From Oricola sp. (GTDB lineage Bacteria; Pseudomonadota; Alphaproteobacteria; Rhizobiales; Rhizobiaceae), in NCBI RefSeq assembly GCF_022763245.1, contig NZ_JALEGV010000040.1, positions 372,001 through 436,000 on the forward strand: a stretch of 64,000 nt of DNA, in the 5' to 3' direction. The notes under the pieces were generated by a model. That model was given only the letters and a program-made list of their open reading frames with translations, did no database searches and had not been told where the DNA came from. Shown one piece after another: positions 35,912-44,877 of the stretch (positions are counted from its first letter, which is position 1; the number at the start of each line of letters is the position of its first letter). Made by a program: the position numbers and the translations under genes.

Positions 35912-36334
35912 TTAGCCGACGATGTCGCAGCCGGCGAACCAGAACGCGATTTCCTCGGCAGCCGTTTCCGGAGCGTCGGAGCCGTGGACGGAGTTTTCGC
36001 CGATGGAGTTGGCGAAAGCCTTGCGGATCGTGCCCTCGGCGGCGTCGGCCGGGTTGGTCGCGCCCATGACTTCACGGTTCTTGGCAATGGCGTTCTCGCC
36101 TTCCAGAACCTGAACGACGGTCGGGCCGGACGACATGAACTCGGTCAGTTCGCCGAAGAAGGGGCGTTCCTTGTGAACGGCGTAGAAAGCTTCCGCCTGG
36201 CGCTGGCTCATCCAGACGCGCTTGGAAGCGACGACGCGCAGGCCGGCCTCCTCAAGCATCTGGGTGATCGCGCCGGTCAGGTTGCGCGCGGTGGCGTCCG
36301 GCTTGATCATGGAAAAGGTGCGCTCGATGGCCAT
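35912..36334 (-). CDS. ndk: Nucleoside diphosphate kinase
   Basis: 140 residues, exact family length. Transfers phosphate between nucleoside tri- and diphosphates through a phospho-histidine in the motif [11 protein letters not shown]. Also shows [11 protein letters not shown] at the start, and [12 protein letters not shown]. ATG at 36334 follows GAGGAC. Monocistronic by position, with a terminator after. Confidence 0.97.
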   Translation of the reverse strand: MAIERTFSMIKPDATARNLTGAITQMLEEAGLRVVASKRVWMSQRQAEAFYAVHKERPFFGELTEFMSSGPTVVQVLEGENAIAKNREVMGATNPADAAEGTIRKAFANSIGENSVHGSDAPETAAEEIAFWFAGCDIVG

Positions 36335-36471
36335 GGGACTGTCCTCTTGGTCGTGATTGGGGGAGAATTTGAAATTCGCGCGGTCTATAGCCGCCCGCAT
36401 GGCGCTTGCCAAGGGGCGCGCGACGCCGCGGACTGCCGGGCATCGCATCACCGAAACGGGGAGTTGGAAGC

Positions 36472-36990
36472 ATGGACGGACGCACGCATTACCGGATGTT
36501 CGCAGCCTATAATCGCTGGGCCAACGGCCGGCTTTTCGACGCCGCCGAGTTGCTCTCGGAAGAAGAATGGGACCGCGACGTCGGCGCCTATTTCGGCTCG
36601 ATGTGCGGCACGCTCAACCACATCCTCGTCGCCGACCGCATCTGGATGCATCGCTTCACCGGCACCGGCGAGACGCACAGGGTGCTCGCGGATCTGCCGC
36701 ATCCGCAGTTCGGCGCGTTGCGGACCGAGCGTGGCCGGATGGACGAGCGGATCGTGGACTGGGTCGAAACACTGAGCGAGGAAACGCTTGCCGGGCTGTT
36801 TTCCTATGTGCCGGTTACTTCCCCGAAGGAGGTGACCCAGGCGCTGTCGCCGGCGCTGGCCCACTTCTTCAATCACCAGACGCATCACCGCGGCCATGCG
36901 CACATGATCCTGTCGGTGCTCGGCCACGAGCCTCCGTCGCTGGACCTGATCTACTTCCTGCGCACGGAGGAAGGCAGCCCGTTCACCTGA
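36472..36990 (+). CDS. DinB-family protein
   Basis: 172-residue four-helix-bundle protein of the DinB/YfiT superfamily. The metal-binding triad is placed at His in LNHILVADR and the HHRGH group ([11 protein letters not shown]). Start ATG at 36472 with GGGGAG upstream. Such proteins can be thiol- or DNA-damage-related hydrolases or transferases; its own function is unknown. Followed by about 200 bases without a gene before the FecR-domain protein. Confidence 0.85.
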   Translation: MDGRTHYRMFAAYNRWANGRLFDAAELLSEEEWDRDVGAYFGSMCGTLNHILVADRIWMHRFTGTGETHRVLADLPHPQFGALRTERGRMDERIVDWVETLSEETLAGLFSYVPVTSPKEVTQALSPALAHFFNHQTHHRGHAHMILSVLGHEPPSLDLIYFLRTEEGSPFT

Positions 36991-37198
36991 ACGCGCAGAT
37001 CGACGCCGGAACAGTCAGAACGCATTGAAGACCGCTCGGCGGCCCCGTTTCACGCTGGCAAATCGGGCGGCAACGCCAGACACAAGCATGCCAAAAGCCT
37101 GATTTTCCCGCGAATTACAGAATAATGCACGTTGTAATAGCCCCAACCGGGCCGCATAGTCCTATCCGGGGCAATCATTTTGATCTGGGACGGGCGCT

Positions 37199-38113
37199 GT
37201 GCGTATTCTTACCATCATGGGGTTTGCCCTTGCGGGCGCATTTTCATTTTACTCGTCAAGCATTGATGCCAGGGAACTGGCTACTGCGATGGATGTGGAC
37301 CAGACATCCTACGTCAAGGTCTCGGGCTCGGCCCGGATCATCGTCTCGGGCAACAGGTTTTCTCAGGGAGACGTTATCGAGACTCAGCGGTCAGGCCAGG
37401 TACAGTTGCTGTTCGATGATCAGACACGCATCGTCGTCGGCCCGAATTCGCGACTGATCGTCGAAGAAATCCTGATGAAATCGGGCCGATCCGCGAACCG
37501 CTTCGCGGTGACGGCGGTCAAGGGGAGTTTCCGCTTCATCACCGGCCGAAGCAGCAAGTCCGCCTACGAAATCCGGACACCGACCGCGACCATGGGCGTG
37601 CGGGGCACGACTTTCGACTTCTCGGTGAATGGCAAGCGCGAAACCGATCTCGCCGTCCTCTACGGCTCGGTCAGATTCTGTGGCCGCTCGGGAGAATGCA
37701 AGCGGGTCAATCGCGGCTGCAACCTCGCCTATGCCGATCGACGTGGCAGAGTGGGCACGCCCGAAACGCGAGAAGAAGGCGCCAAGCGCATCAGCGACGG
37801 CTTTCCCTACCTGTTCTCACAGAAGTCCCTGATGAGCGCGTTTCGCACGCGCACCGGTTCATGCAGCCGCTACACGAAGCTGGCCGTCAGCATAGCCTCG
37901 AAGTCAGGCGGCAGCGTTCAGGGCGTCAATGGACCCGCCCCCGTCTCGGCGCCCGCGGGAACACAGCCGGCAACGACACCGGCGGGAACGCCCGCGACAA
38001 CCCCCACCGGCAGTCCCGGCAATTCCGGTGCAGCCGGCGGCAACAGCGCAGGACGAGGCGGCGGCAACAGCGACGGCCAGACCGGGAACAGCGGCGATCA
38101 CCGTAACAACTGA
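37199..38113 (+). CDS. Secreted FecR-domain protein with disordered tail
   Basis: 304 residues from GTG at 37199. Signal peptide to about residue 25. Residues about 40-160 form a FecR domain: QSGQVQLLFDDQTRIVVGPNSRL and the diagnostic IRTPTATMGVRGTTFDF. After a basic Cys-containing region (about 155-230), the last 65 residues are a Pro/Thr then Gly/Asn/Ser low-complexity tail, probably disordered. It is exported, not the anti-sigma-factor form of FecR, as no sigma factor is near. It precedes the CHASE2 cyclase; a terminator lies between. In other bacteria FecR and CHASE2 cyclase genes are also found as neighbours, so a sensory role is likely. Confidence 0.82.
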   Translation: MRILTIMGFALAGAFSFYSSSIDARELATAMDVDQTSYVKVSGSARIIVSGNRFSQGDVIETQRSGQVQLLFDDQTRIVVGPNSRLIVEEILMKSGRSANRFAVTAVKGSFRFITGRSSKSAYEIRTPTATMGVRGTTFDFSVNGKRETDLAVLYGSVRFCGRSGECKRVNRGCNLAYADRRGRVGTPETREEGAKRISDGFPYLFSQKSLMSAFRTRTGSCSRYTKLAVSIASKSGGSVQGVNGPAPVSAPAGTQPATTPAGTPATTPTGSPGNSGAAGGNSAGRGGGNSDGQTGNSGDHRNN

Positions 38114-38132
38114 TGTGCAATCCGGCTTCACG

Positions 38133-38160
38133 AAACGGCGCTTCAGCGCGCCGTTTTTCT
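38133..38160 (+). terminator. Terminator between FecR-domain gene and CHASE2 cyclase
   Basis: A 9-bp stem (38133-38141 with 38148-38156) with a 6-base loop and a following T-rich stretch. It could end the FecR message or lower transcription into the cyclase gene, whose ATG is 42 bases on. Confidence 0.7.
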
Positions 38161-38202
38161 ACTCTTTGAGCCTCTTGTGGTCGATCGCAGTGTGAGCAAC
38201 GC

Positions 38203-40377
38203 ATGAACCGCCCACGCAAACGCGTCTTGCTTTTCGGTCTGTCGTTGATCCTGGCGATGACCATGCTGCGCGGGGCCGATCCATGGCCCATCGCCGGCTT
38301 GCGGATGTCCTATTTCGACTTCCTGCAGAGGCTGGATCCCAGGCCTCCCGCGGATACTCCCGTTCGCATCGTCGATGTCGACGAGGACAGCCTTGCAGCG
38401 ATCGGACAATGGCCCTGGCCGCGGTCGGTTCTGGCCGATCTTGTCGATCAATTGAACGCGCAGGGCGCGGCGGTCGTCGCGTTCGACGCCCTGTTCGCCG
38501 AGCCCGATCGCTATTCGCCCGCGAACCTGCTGAGCCAGCCCGGAGTGGCCGAACTCCTGCCGAGGGATATCGACCGAGCCGATTTCAGCCGCTTCGACAC
38601 CGACACGCGCCTCGCCGAGGCGAGCACGACCATGCCGACGGTGTTCGGCATCGCCGCAACGACGAGCAGCAGCCCTGCCCTCCAATACGACAAGGCCGGC
38701 TTCGTGCAAATCGGCCAGGCGCCGGCAGACGGCCTGATTGCGCTGTCCTCGACCACCCCGCTTCTGCCGGAATTGCAGGCGGCTGCGAGCGGGATCGGCA
38801 ACATCAATGTGGACCCGCTCAGCGAAGGCGGGGTCATTCGGCGCGTGCCGTTGCTCTGGCGCACCCCGACGGGCCCGCTCCCCTCGTTGAGCATCGAGGC
38901 GCTGCGCGTCGCGCTCGGCGTATCGACCGTGCTCGTCAACGGTTCTCCGGATATCGAGGCAGTGACCGAATCGCTGCAAATCGGGGAATTCGAGGTTCCA
39001 ACGACGGATGACGGGCAGTTCTGGGTGCGCTTCCGCCATGACGATCCCGCCTTCTACGTGTCGGCGAAGGACGTGCTGGAGAACCCGGAGAAGAGCAGGC
39101 CTCTGGTCGAGGGGCAGATCGTCTTCGTCGGCACCTCTGCGGCCGGACTGCTCGATATCAGGACGACAGCGCTCGGCGAGAACGTGCCGGGCGTTTCGAT
39201 CCATGCACAGATCGTGGAGCAGATCCTGCTCGGCGACTTCTTGCATAGATCGGACTTCGTCGGCGGGCTGGAAATCCTGGCATTCCTGGCACTCGGCCTG
39301 ATCGTGACGATTGTGATGTCCCGGTTCGGGGCTTTCACCTCCCTTGCGGCGGGCGCAATTTCCGCCATGTCCGTTCTGGCCGGGAGCTTTCTCCTCTTCA
39401 GCCGCAACGGAATTCTGTTCGACGCGTCATTTCCTGTGCTGGGCGGCGCGGTGAACTTCGGCGCGCTGACCGCCTACCAGTTCCTCGTTGCCGACAGGGA
39501 GAAGCGCGCGATCCGCAAGTCCTTCACCCATTACGTGTCGCCGGACGTGCTCAACGAGATCGAGAAAGAAGGCTACAAGCTGAAACTCGGCGGTGAAACC
39601 CGGATGCTGACGATCCTGTTCTGTGACATTCGAAATTTCACGACGCTGAGCGAGACGATGGAGCCGAATGACATCGTCACGATGCTGAACACGCTCTTCG
39701 ACCGGCTCTCCGATGCGATACTCGAGCAGAAGGGCACAATCGACAAGTTCATCGGCGACTCGGTCATGGCGTTCTGGAACGCGCCCCTGGCGCTGGAGGA
39801 CCATCCGAGACGCGCGTGTCTGGCCGCCCTGGCGATGCGCAACTCGCTGAAAGCCTTCAACGAGACCCCCTTCATGGCGCAACGGCCCAAGATCGACATC
39901 GCTGTCGGCTGTGCCAGTGGCTTGGCCTGTGTCGGCAATGTCGGGTCGGCCCGTCAGTTCAACTATTCGGTTGTGGGCGACACGGTCAACGTCGCCTCCC
40001 GCGTGGAATCGAGCTGTCGCGAACTCGGCTACCCGATCGTCATTCCCGGAGAAACGGGAGAAGCGGCCGCGGACCTCGCCATCCTCCCGGCCGGCCGCAT
40101 TGCCTTGAAGGGGCGCGTCGAAACGCTGGATGTCCACATTCTGGTCGGCGATGCCGAGTTGGCGCGGTCGTCCCGCTTCGGCGACCTGTCGAAAGCCCAC
40201 CGCGCATTGCTTGACGTGCTCGAGTCCGCCTCTCCCGGCTCTCCACCGAGTTTGCAAGCGGAGAGTGCAATGAAGCTCTGCACGGACCTGTGCGTCGATC
40301 TCGATCCGGCGCTGCTGGAGTTCTACAACCGGATCCCCGACCGGATTGCAGATTTCCGGTATGCCAAACCGGCCTGA
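38203..40377 (+). CDS. CHASE2-domain adenylate/guanylate cyclase
   Basis: 724-residue membrane receptor. N-terminal helix, then a large extracytoplasmic CHASE2 domain (about 35-330; VRIVDVDEDSLAAIGQWPWPRSVLADLV), three closely spaced membrane helices (about 340-425), and a cytoplasmic class III cyclase domain. The two metal-binding aspartates are Asp475 (FCDIRNFT) and Asp519 (FIGDSVM); Lys516 and the Asp in GDTVNVASR argue for ATP, the Asn/Arg pair is complete. So it can make cAMP. It probably senses something in the envelope, perhaps with the FecR protein encoded before it. Confidence 0.9.
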   Translation: MNRPRKRVLLFGLSLILAMTMLRGADPWPIAGLRMSYFDFLQRLDPRPPADTPVRIVDVDEDSLAAIGQWPWPRSVLADLVDQLNAQGAAVVAFDALFAEPDRYSPANLLSQPGVAELLPRDIDRADFSRFDTDTRLAEASTTMPTVFGIAATTSSSPALQYDKAGFVQIGQAPADGLIALSSTTPLLPELQAAASGIGNINVDPLSEGGVIRRVPLLWRTPTGPLPSLSIEALRVALGVSTVLVNGSPDIEAVTESLQIGEFEVPTTDDGQFWVRFRHDDPAFYVSAKDVLENPEKSRPLVEGQIVFVGTSAAGLLDIRTTALGENVPGVSIHAQIVEQILLGDFLHRSDFVGGLEILAFLALGLIVTIVMSRFGAFTSLAAGAISAMSVLAGSFLLFSRNGILFDASFPVLGGAVNFGALTAYQFLVADREKRAIRKSFTHYVSPDVLNEIEKEGYKLKLGGETRMLTILFCDIRNFTTLSETMEPNDIVTMLNTLFDRLSDAILEQKGTIDKFIGDSVMAFWNAPLALEDHPRRACLAALAMRNSLKAFNETPFMAQRPKIDIAVGCASGLACVGNVGSARQFNYSVVGDTVNVASRVESSCRELGYPIVIPGETGEAAADLAILPAGRIALKGRVETLDVHILVGDAELARSSRFGDLSKAHRALLDVLESASPGSPPSLQAESAMKLCTDLCVDLDPALLEFYNRIPDRIADFRYAKPA

Positions 40378-40473
40378 CGACCGGCCTTCACTCCGGCGCT
40401 GCGTTCGAAGACCAGAAGCGCAAACCAAGTCAACGACCGGGTTTGGCCAGTTCATCTTACGTTACGGTAGTTT

Positions 40474-40504
40474 TTTTCTCGACCTATATGATATGTCGAG
40501 AAAA
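40474..40504. repeat. Perfect inverted repeat, 10-bp arms
   Basis: Arms TTTTCTCGAC (40474-40483) and GTCGAGAAAA (40495-40504) surround 11 AT-rich bases. The T-run precedes the stem on the plus strand, and neither strand gives a stem followed by T, so it is not a good intrinsic terminator. It may be an operator or a structured RNA element. Confidence 0.6.
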
Positions 40505-40512
40505 GCTGATGG

Positions 40513-40527
40513 TTAACATCCTGTTAC
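40513..40527 (+). promoter_or_regulatory. CtrA-like site upstream of the repeat-protein gene
   Basis: TTAA-N7-TTAC (40513-40516 and 40524-40527), one mismatch from TTAA-N7-TTAA. It lies about 200 bases upstream of the ATG at 40728 and close to the inverted repeat. Confidence 0.3.
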
Positions 40528-40727
40528 CGACCACCTGCACCTCGATCAGGCTACAGTTGTCGTCCGATTTTGAAACGCCCACTACAAATACTGCTAGCCA
40601 GATTCTGCTGCGATTAGGCAATATGTTGTAGTAAATCCATTTTTCACGAAACCAAATCGCCGCCCTCTCATTGCTTCTTCATGCGCATCGACTTTGCGGT
40701 GGGCATGCCAGACACAAGGAGAAGAAC

Positions 40728-41285
40728 ATGCAGACGATGAACCGCAATCTTGCTGCAATCCTGATCGGCGCCAGCGCCCTTTCCTTTGCAGTGCCTGCAC
40801 ATTCCCAAGTAAGCCTCGGTGCGGACGCAGACGTTTCGGTCGGCGGCGGCAACGGTGTCAGTGCGGATGTCGATGTCGGCGCCTCGCTCGGCGGCGGTAA
40901 CGGCGTCAACACGGATGTCGGCACGACCGCGTCGATCGGCGGCGGCAATGGCGTCAATGCGGATGCCGACGTCAACGCAACCATCGGTGGCGGCAACGGC
41001 GTGAGCGCCAACGCCAATGTCGGGGCCGGCGTCGGCGGCGGCGACGGCGTGGATGCCGACATAGAGATCGGCCTCGGCGGCCTGCTGAACGGCGGCGGTG
41101 GTGCCGGCGGCGGCGGAACCGGCGGTGGCGGCGGCACCATCGGCGATGACGACATCAACCGCGTGGTCGCCTCCATGTCCGACAGCGAGGTCGCCCGCTA
41201 CAAGCGCCCCTGTCACGCTGCCGTCTCCAACAGCGCCTATCCGCGCGAACTGCGCGAGCTGTGCCGCCTGATCCTGCAGCGCTGA
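40728..41285 (+). CDS. Secreted protein with five 16-residue Gly-rich repeats
   Basis: 185 residues from the ATG at 40728 (RBS AAGGAG). Signal peptide ends near VPAHSQ (residue 25). Residues 39-118 consist of five consecutive 16-residue units each opening with GGG(N/D)GV and followed by alternating small and Asp/Asn residues with Val (for example SADVDVGASL). A Gly-rich linker (GGGGAGGGGTGGGG) leads to a C-terminal domain (DDDINRVVASMSDSEVARYK then two Cys, HAAVSNSAYPRELRELCRL). The repeats may form a beta-solenoid or bind calcium; unknown. A strong terminator follows. Confidence 0.8.
   Translation: MQTMNRNLAAILIGASALSFAVPAHSQVSLGADADVSVGGGNGVSADVDVGASLGGGNGVNTDVGTTASIGGGNGVNADADVNATIGGGNGVSANANVGAGVGGGDGVDADIEIGLGGLLNGGGGAGGGGTGGGGGTIGDDDINRVVASMSDSEVARYKRPCHAAVSNSAYPRELRELCRLILQR
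40842..41081 (+). repeat. Five tandem 48-base repeat units
   Basis: Units start at 40842, 40890, 40938, 40986 and 41034, each exactly 48 bases (16 codons), beginning with a GGCGGCGG-type stretch coding GGG. The units differ at many third positions, so the repeat is old and selection is at the protein level. Confidence 0.85.
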
Positions 41286-41301
41286 CATCGCCTTCCATCA
41301 G

Positions 41302-41329
41302 AAACGGGCCGCCTTCGGGTGGCCCGTTT
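41302..41329 (+). terminator. Terminator after the repeat-protein gene
   Basis: 12-bp stem with one G-T (41302-41313 with 41318-41329), closed by a TTCG tetraloop, 17 bases past the stop. It ends in TTT. Confidence 0.85.
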
Positions 41330-41380
41330 GGCGTTTCGGGGCCCCTTGCGCCCCGCCGGGCTTTCAGCCACAAGCCCGCC

Positions 41381-43270
41381 ATGCTTCAAATCTCCGATCT
41401 CACCTTCCGCATGATGGGCCGCCCGCTGTTCGAGGAGGCGAGCGCCGTCGTGCCCGAAGGCATGAAGGTCGGCCTTGTCGGGCGCAACGGCACCGGCAAG
41501 ACGACGCTGTTCAAGATGATCACCGGCGACCTCGCGCCCGAAAGCGGAAGCATCGAGTTGCCGAAGGGCCTGCGCATCGGCCAGGTCGCGCAGGAAGCGC
41601 CGGGCACCGAGCAGACGCTTCTCGAAATCGTTCTTGCCGCCGACACGGAGCGCTCGGCGCTCATGGCCGAAGCCGAGACGGCGACCGATCCCGACCGCAT
41701 CGCCGCGATCCACATGCGTCTCGCCGACATCGACGCCCATTCCGCCGAAGCCCGCGCGGGCGCCATCCTGCACGGGCTCGGTTTCGACGCGGCGGCGCAG
41801 CAGCGCCCCTGCTCGTCCTTTTCCGGCGGCTGGCGCATGCGCGTCGCGCTTGCCGCGGTGCTGTTCTCCGCGCCCGACCTGTTGCTGCTCGACGAACCGA
41901 CCAACTATCTCGACCTGGAAGGCGCGCTGTGGCTCGAGAATTACGTCCAGCGCTACCCGCACACCGTGATCGTGATCAGCCACGACCGCGACCTGCTCAA
42001 TTCGACCACCAATGCCATCCTGCATCTCGAAAACCGCAAGCTGACCTTCTACCGCGGCAATTACGACCAGTTCGCCCGCACGCGGTCCGAGAAGCTGATG
42101 CTGGCGACCAAGATGGCGGAGAAGCAGGCCGCCAAGCGCAAGCATATGGAAGCCTTCGTCGAACGCTTCCGCTCCAAGGCGTCGAAGGCCCGGCAGGCCC
42201 AGAGCCGCCTGAAGGCGCTTGAGCGCATGGCGACCGTGGAGGTGGCGATCGACACCGGCGTGCAGCCGATCCACCTGCCCTCGCCCGAGCGCCAGCCGGC
42301 CTCGCCGATCATTGCCATGGAAGGAGCCAGCGTTGGTTATGCGCAGGACGCGCCGATCCTCAAGCGGCTCAACCTGCGCATCGACCATGACGACCGCATC
42401 GCCCTGCTGGGCGCCAACGGCAACGGCAAGTCGACCTTCGCCAAGCTGATCGCCGACCGGCTGCAGGTGATGGACGGCAGGCTCTCGCGCGCCGACAAGC
42501 TGAAGATCTCGATGTTCGCGCAGCATCAGCTCGACGACCTGGTGCCGGAACAGACGCCGTTCGACCATGTGAAGGCGCTGATGCCGGACCAGCCCGAATC
42601 GAAGGTGCGCGCCCGCGTCGCCCAGATGGGCCTCGGTGGCGACCGCATGGACACCAAGGCGAAGGACCTGTCCGGCGGCGAGCGCGCCCGCCTCCTGATC
42701 GGCATCGTGACCTTCGAGGCGCCGCATCTCCTGATCCTCGACGAACCGACAAACCATCTCGACATCGACAGCCGCGCTGCGCTGGCGGAGGCGCTCAACG
42801 ACTATCAGGGCGCGGTGATCCTCATCAGCCACGACCGGCACCTGATCGAGGCCTGTGTCGAACGCCTGTGGCTCGTCCATGACGGCGGCGTGCATCCCTA
42901 TGACGACGATCTCGACGCTTATCGCCGCCTCATCCTGAAGGGGCCCGAAAAAGCTGCCGACACCGCCCAGGCGGCCGAAACGCAGTCGGGCCAGTCATCC
43001 AAGGAGCGGCGCAAGCAGGCGGCCGCGAAACGCGCCGAGTTCGCGCCGCTGAAGAAGAAGATCGACGAGCTCGAAAAGCGGATCGGCAAGGCGCAGGACG
43101 AGATCGCCGCCATCGACACCGACATGACGAAGCCCGCCATCCTCGCCGACAGCCAGAAGATCGTCGAATTGTCGAAAAAGCGCTCCGACCTGGAAAGCCG
43201 GGTCGGCGACTGGGAAGACGAGTGGATGACGCTTTCGGCCGATTACGAGGATGCGATGGCCGAGGCCTGA
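41381..43270 (+). CDS. ABC-F family ATP-binding protein
   Basis: 629 residues from the ATG at 41381, no membrane segment. Two ABC ATPase domains in tandem: first Walker A GRNGTGKTT, signature FSGGWRMRVALA, Walker B LLLLDEPTNYLD; second GANGNGKST, LSGGERARLL, LLILDEPTNHLD. The charged linker between them (AEKQAAKRKHMEAFVERFRSKASKARQAQSRL) and the C-terminal coiled coil (KKKIDELEKRIGKAQDEIAAI) are typical of Uup/YheS-like ABC-F proteins. They work on the ribosome or on branched DNA, not in transport. The upstream frame from 41261 lacks an RBS. Confidence 0.92.
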   Translation: MLQISDLTFRMMGRPLFEEASAVVPEGMKVGLVGRNGTGKTTLFKMITGDLAPESGSIELPKGLRIGQVAQEAPGTEQTLLEIVLAADTERSALMAEAETATDPDRIAAIHMRLADIDAHSAEARAGAILHGLGFDAAAQQRPCSSFSGGWRMRVALAAVLFSAPDLLLLDEPTNYLDLEGALWLENYVQRYPHTVIVISHDRDLLNSTTNAILHLENRKLTFYRGNYDQFARTRSEKLMLATKMAEKQAAKRKHMEAFVERFRSKASKARQAQSRLKALERMATVEVAIDTGVQPIHLPSPERQPASPIIAMEGASVGYAQDAPILKRLNLRIDHDDRIALLGANGNGKSTFAKLIADRLQVMDGRLSRADKLKISMFAQHQLDDLVPEQTPFDHVKALMPDQPESKVRARVAQMGLGGDRMDTKAKDLSGGERARLLIGIVTFEAPHLLILDEPTNHLDIDSRAALAEALNDYQGAVILISHDRHLIEACVERLWLVHDGGVHPYDDDLDAYRRLILKGPEKAADTAQAAETQSGQSSKERRKQAAAKRAEFAPLKKKIDELEKRIGKAQDEIAAIDTDMTKPAILADSQKIVELSKKRSDLESRVGDWEDEWMTLSADYEDAMAEA

Positions 43271-43283
43271 TCCCCTCGCTGCC

Positions 43284-44093
43284 TCACGCGTCCAGCGGCT
43301 TTTCCGCGATCAGGCTGACAAAGAGGATCGCGCCGTAGAACGTGCCATCGGCCACCCTGCGCGACGCCTCGCTCGCGAGACCCGCCGCCAGTTCCGACCC
43401 GAATTCGCCGGCTGCCGCGGCCGCGTCGACACTTCGTCCGATCAGGCTGAGCAGGTAGTCCGGCGTTTCCGTTTGCATGTAGCCATGCGCCCGGGTTCGG
43501 CAGGCGCCGAAGCCCGCGGCGCGAACGAGCGCGGGCAAGCGACGCATGACATAGGGATCGTGGATGAGATTGCGCTGCGCCGCCGTCATCGTCGCCTGAA
43601 GCGGGTCGCCGTCGAAGAGGGCCACCGTGTTGGTCGCATAGTCCCCGTCGAAGATGGCCAGCGTCCCGCCCGGCCGCAGCACGCGCCAAGCCTCCGCAAG
43701 CGCGCCCTGCGGATCGGCCAGATGCGAAAACACGGTATGCGCCACAACCACATCGAACATGCCGTCGCCCTGCCCGGTGGCGAGCGCGTCGCCGACCAGG
43801 AACTCCACCACCGGATCGTCACGAAACCTGCGGCGTCCGCGCTCGATCAGCCCCTCGGACGGATCGACGCCCACCAATGCGCGCGGACGCGCGTTTTCAA
43901 GCAACAGCCCCGTCGTCGATCCGTTTCCGCAGCCGATCTCGAGCAAGACTTCCGCCGATTGCGGCAGGGCGCGCATGTAGTCGGCGCATATGCGTCTCAT
44001 CTCGGGTTCGGCCGCGCGCTTGTCCATCGAAGCGGCAACCGCCTCGATCACGTCATCGGATTGGCTGGAAATGCTGAGATAGAGATCCGGCAT
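43284..44093 (-). CDS. Class I SAM-dependent methyltransferase
   Basis: 269 residues from the ATG at 44093. The SAM site is ILEIGCGNGS-like (VLLEIGCGNGSTTG), with GVDPSEGLIERGRRRF, GDALATGQGDGMFDVVVAHTVFSHL and LRPGGTLAIFDGDY as further motifs. The substrate is not evident; the domain is of the UbiE/Methyltransf_11 type. Convergent with the ABC-F gene. Not in an operon with an obvious pathway. Confidence 0.82.
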   Translation of the reverse strand: MPDLYLSISSQSDDVIEAVAASMDKRAAEPEMRRICADYMRALPQSAEVLLEIGCGNGSTTGLLLENARPRALVGVDPSEGLIERGRRRFRDDPVVEFLVGDALATGQGDGMFDVVVAHTVFSHLADPQGALAEAWRVLRPGGTLAIFDGDYATNTVALFDGDPLQATMTAAQRNLIHDPYVMRRLPALVRAAGFGACRTRAHGYMQTETPDYLLSLIGRSVDAAAAAGEFGSELAAGLASEASRRVADGTFYGAILFVSLIAEKPLDA

Positions 44094-44181
44094 GCACACC
44101 CTCCCGCGCCGCGCGCTCACGAGGGACAGGCTACACCTTACGCTAGGGAAACTCCAAATGCGGAGGCGGTCAGCCTTGCTG

Positions 44182-44868
44182 TCAGCTCTTGTCGCCGTCG
44201 CGGCCCCAGGTGATGTCGGGTTCGCTTTTTTCAGGCTCGGGTTCGGGTTCCGGCTGGCGATAGCCGATGCTGGACGTCCTGGATCGTGGTTTTTCAGGGT
44301 CCCGTTCCGCATCGGCACGAGATGGTCTACGGCTCCTGCGGCGCCCGGACAGAGCGACGATCACGCCGCCGACGGCGATCAGTGTGAAGCCGATGGGCGG
44401 CAGGTCGAGCGCGGGCATGTCGGCATTGCCGGTCAGGATCAGCTCGACATCACCCTCGGGGCCTTGCCCCGAACCGTCCTCGGAGAGCTGGAAGGTGTAT
44501 TGACCGGAGGCAAGCGTGTCGAACCGGGCGGCGTCCTCCACCAGCATTCCGCCCTCGTCAAGCAGATAGGCCGTCTTGGGCGACAGGTAGACGGGCTTGG
44601 AAATGACCGTGTCGCCGCCTTCGCGCACCGTCAGCGTGAAGACGCGCTCTTCGCCGGAGTTGTAATAGTCCAGCGGCACGTCGAACCACAGCGAGAGCTC
44701 GACCGGCACATCATCCGCGCGCATCGTGACGGAGAGCGGGTCGCCGCTGGCCGAAACCTGCAGCGGATACCGGCCGATCTCGAACTTGCCGATCGGCTGG
44801 CCGAGCAAGCGCTCGCCGAAGGCACCGGCGAGACCGGCAAGCAGAAGAAGCAGCCCGAGGAAACGCAT
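44182..44868 (-). CDS. Membrane-anchored hypothetical protein
   Basis: 228 residues, two hydrophobic segments: residues 2-17 (GLLLLLAGLAGAF) and about 155-175 (GFTLIAVGGVIVAL). Between them is a polar domain of beta-strand character (YPLQVSASGDPLSVTMRADD, VFTLTVREGGDTVISKPVYLSP), presumably periplasmic. After the second helix comes RRRSRRPSR and a 45-residue Pro/Glu/Arg tail that would be cytoplasmic. I do not recognise a family. Starts 9 bases downstream of the methyltransferase at 44.9-45.5 kb, so likely in its operon. Confidence 0.7.
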   Translation of the reverse strand: MRFLGLLLLLAGLAGAFGERLLGQPIGKFEIGRYPLQVSASGDPLSVTMRADDVPVELSLWFDVPLDYYNSGEERVFTLTVREGGDTVISKPVYLSPKTAYLLDEGGMLVEDAARFDTLASGQYTFQLSEDGSGQGPEGDVELILTGNADMPALDLPPIGFTLIAVGGVIVALSGRRRSRRPSRADAERDPEKPRSRTSSIGYRQPEPEPEPEKSEPDITWGRDGDKS

Positions 44869-44877
44869 CGTCCTGCC

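Larger units (their letters stand above)
40378..40727. other. 350-base non-coding interval
   Basis: No gene seen. The stretch is richer in A+T than the genes on either side. It holds an inverted repeat (40474-40504) and a CtrA-like site (40513-40527), both listed separately, and a good RBS (AAGGAG, 40716-40721) for the repeat protein that begins at 40728. A small RNA or a long 5' leader is possible but not shown. Confidence 0.6.

Noticed and set aside
40842-41081. Regular 48-base repeats as a CRISPR array
   Set aside because: The repeats are contiguous, in frame and code for protein; there are no spacers or cas genes.
44094-44181. MerR-type operator-like sequence upstream of the methyltransferase gene
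   Set aside because: Arms pair over only three bases and no MerR regulator is near.
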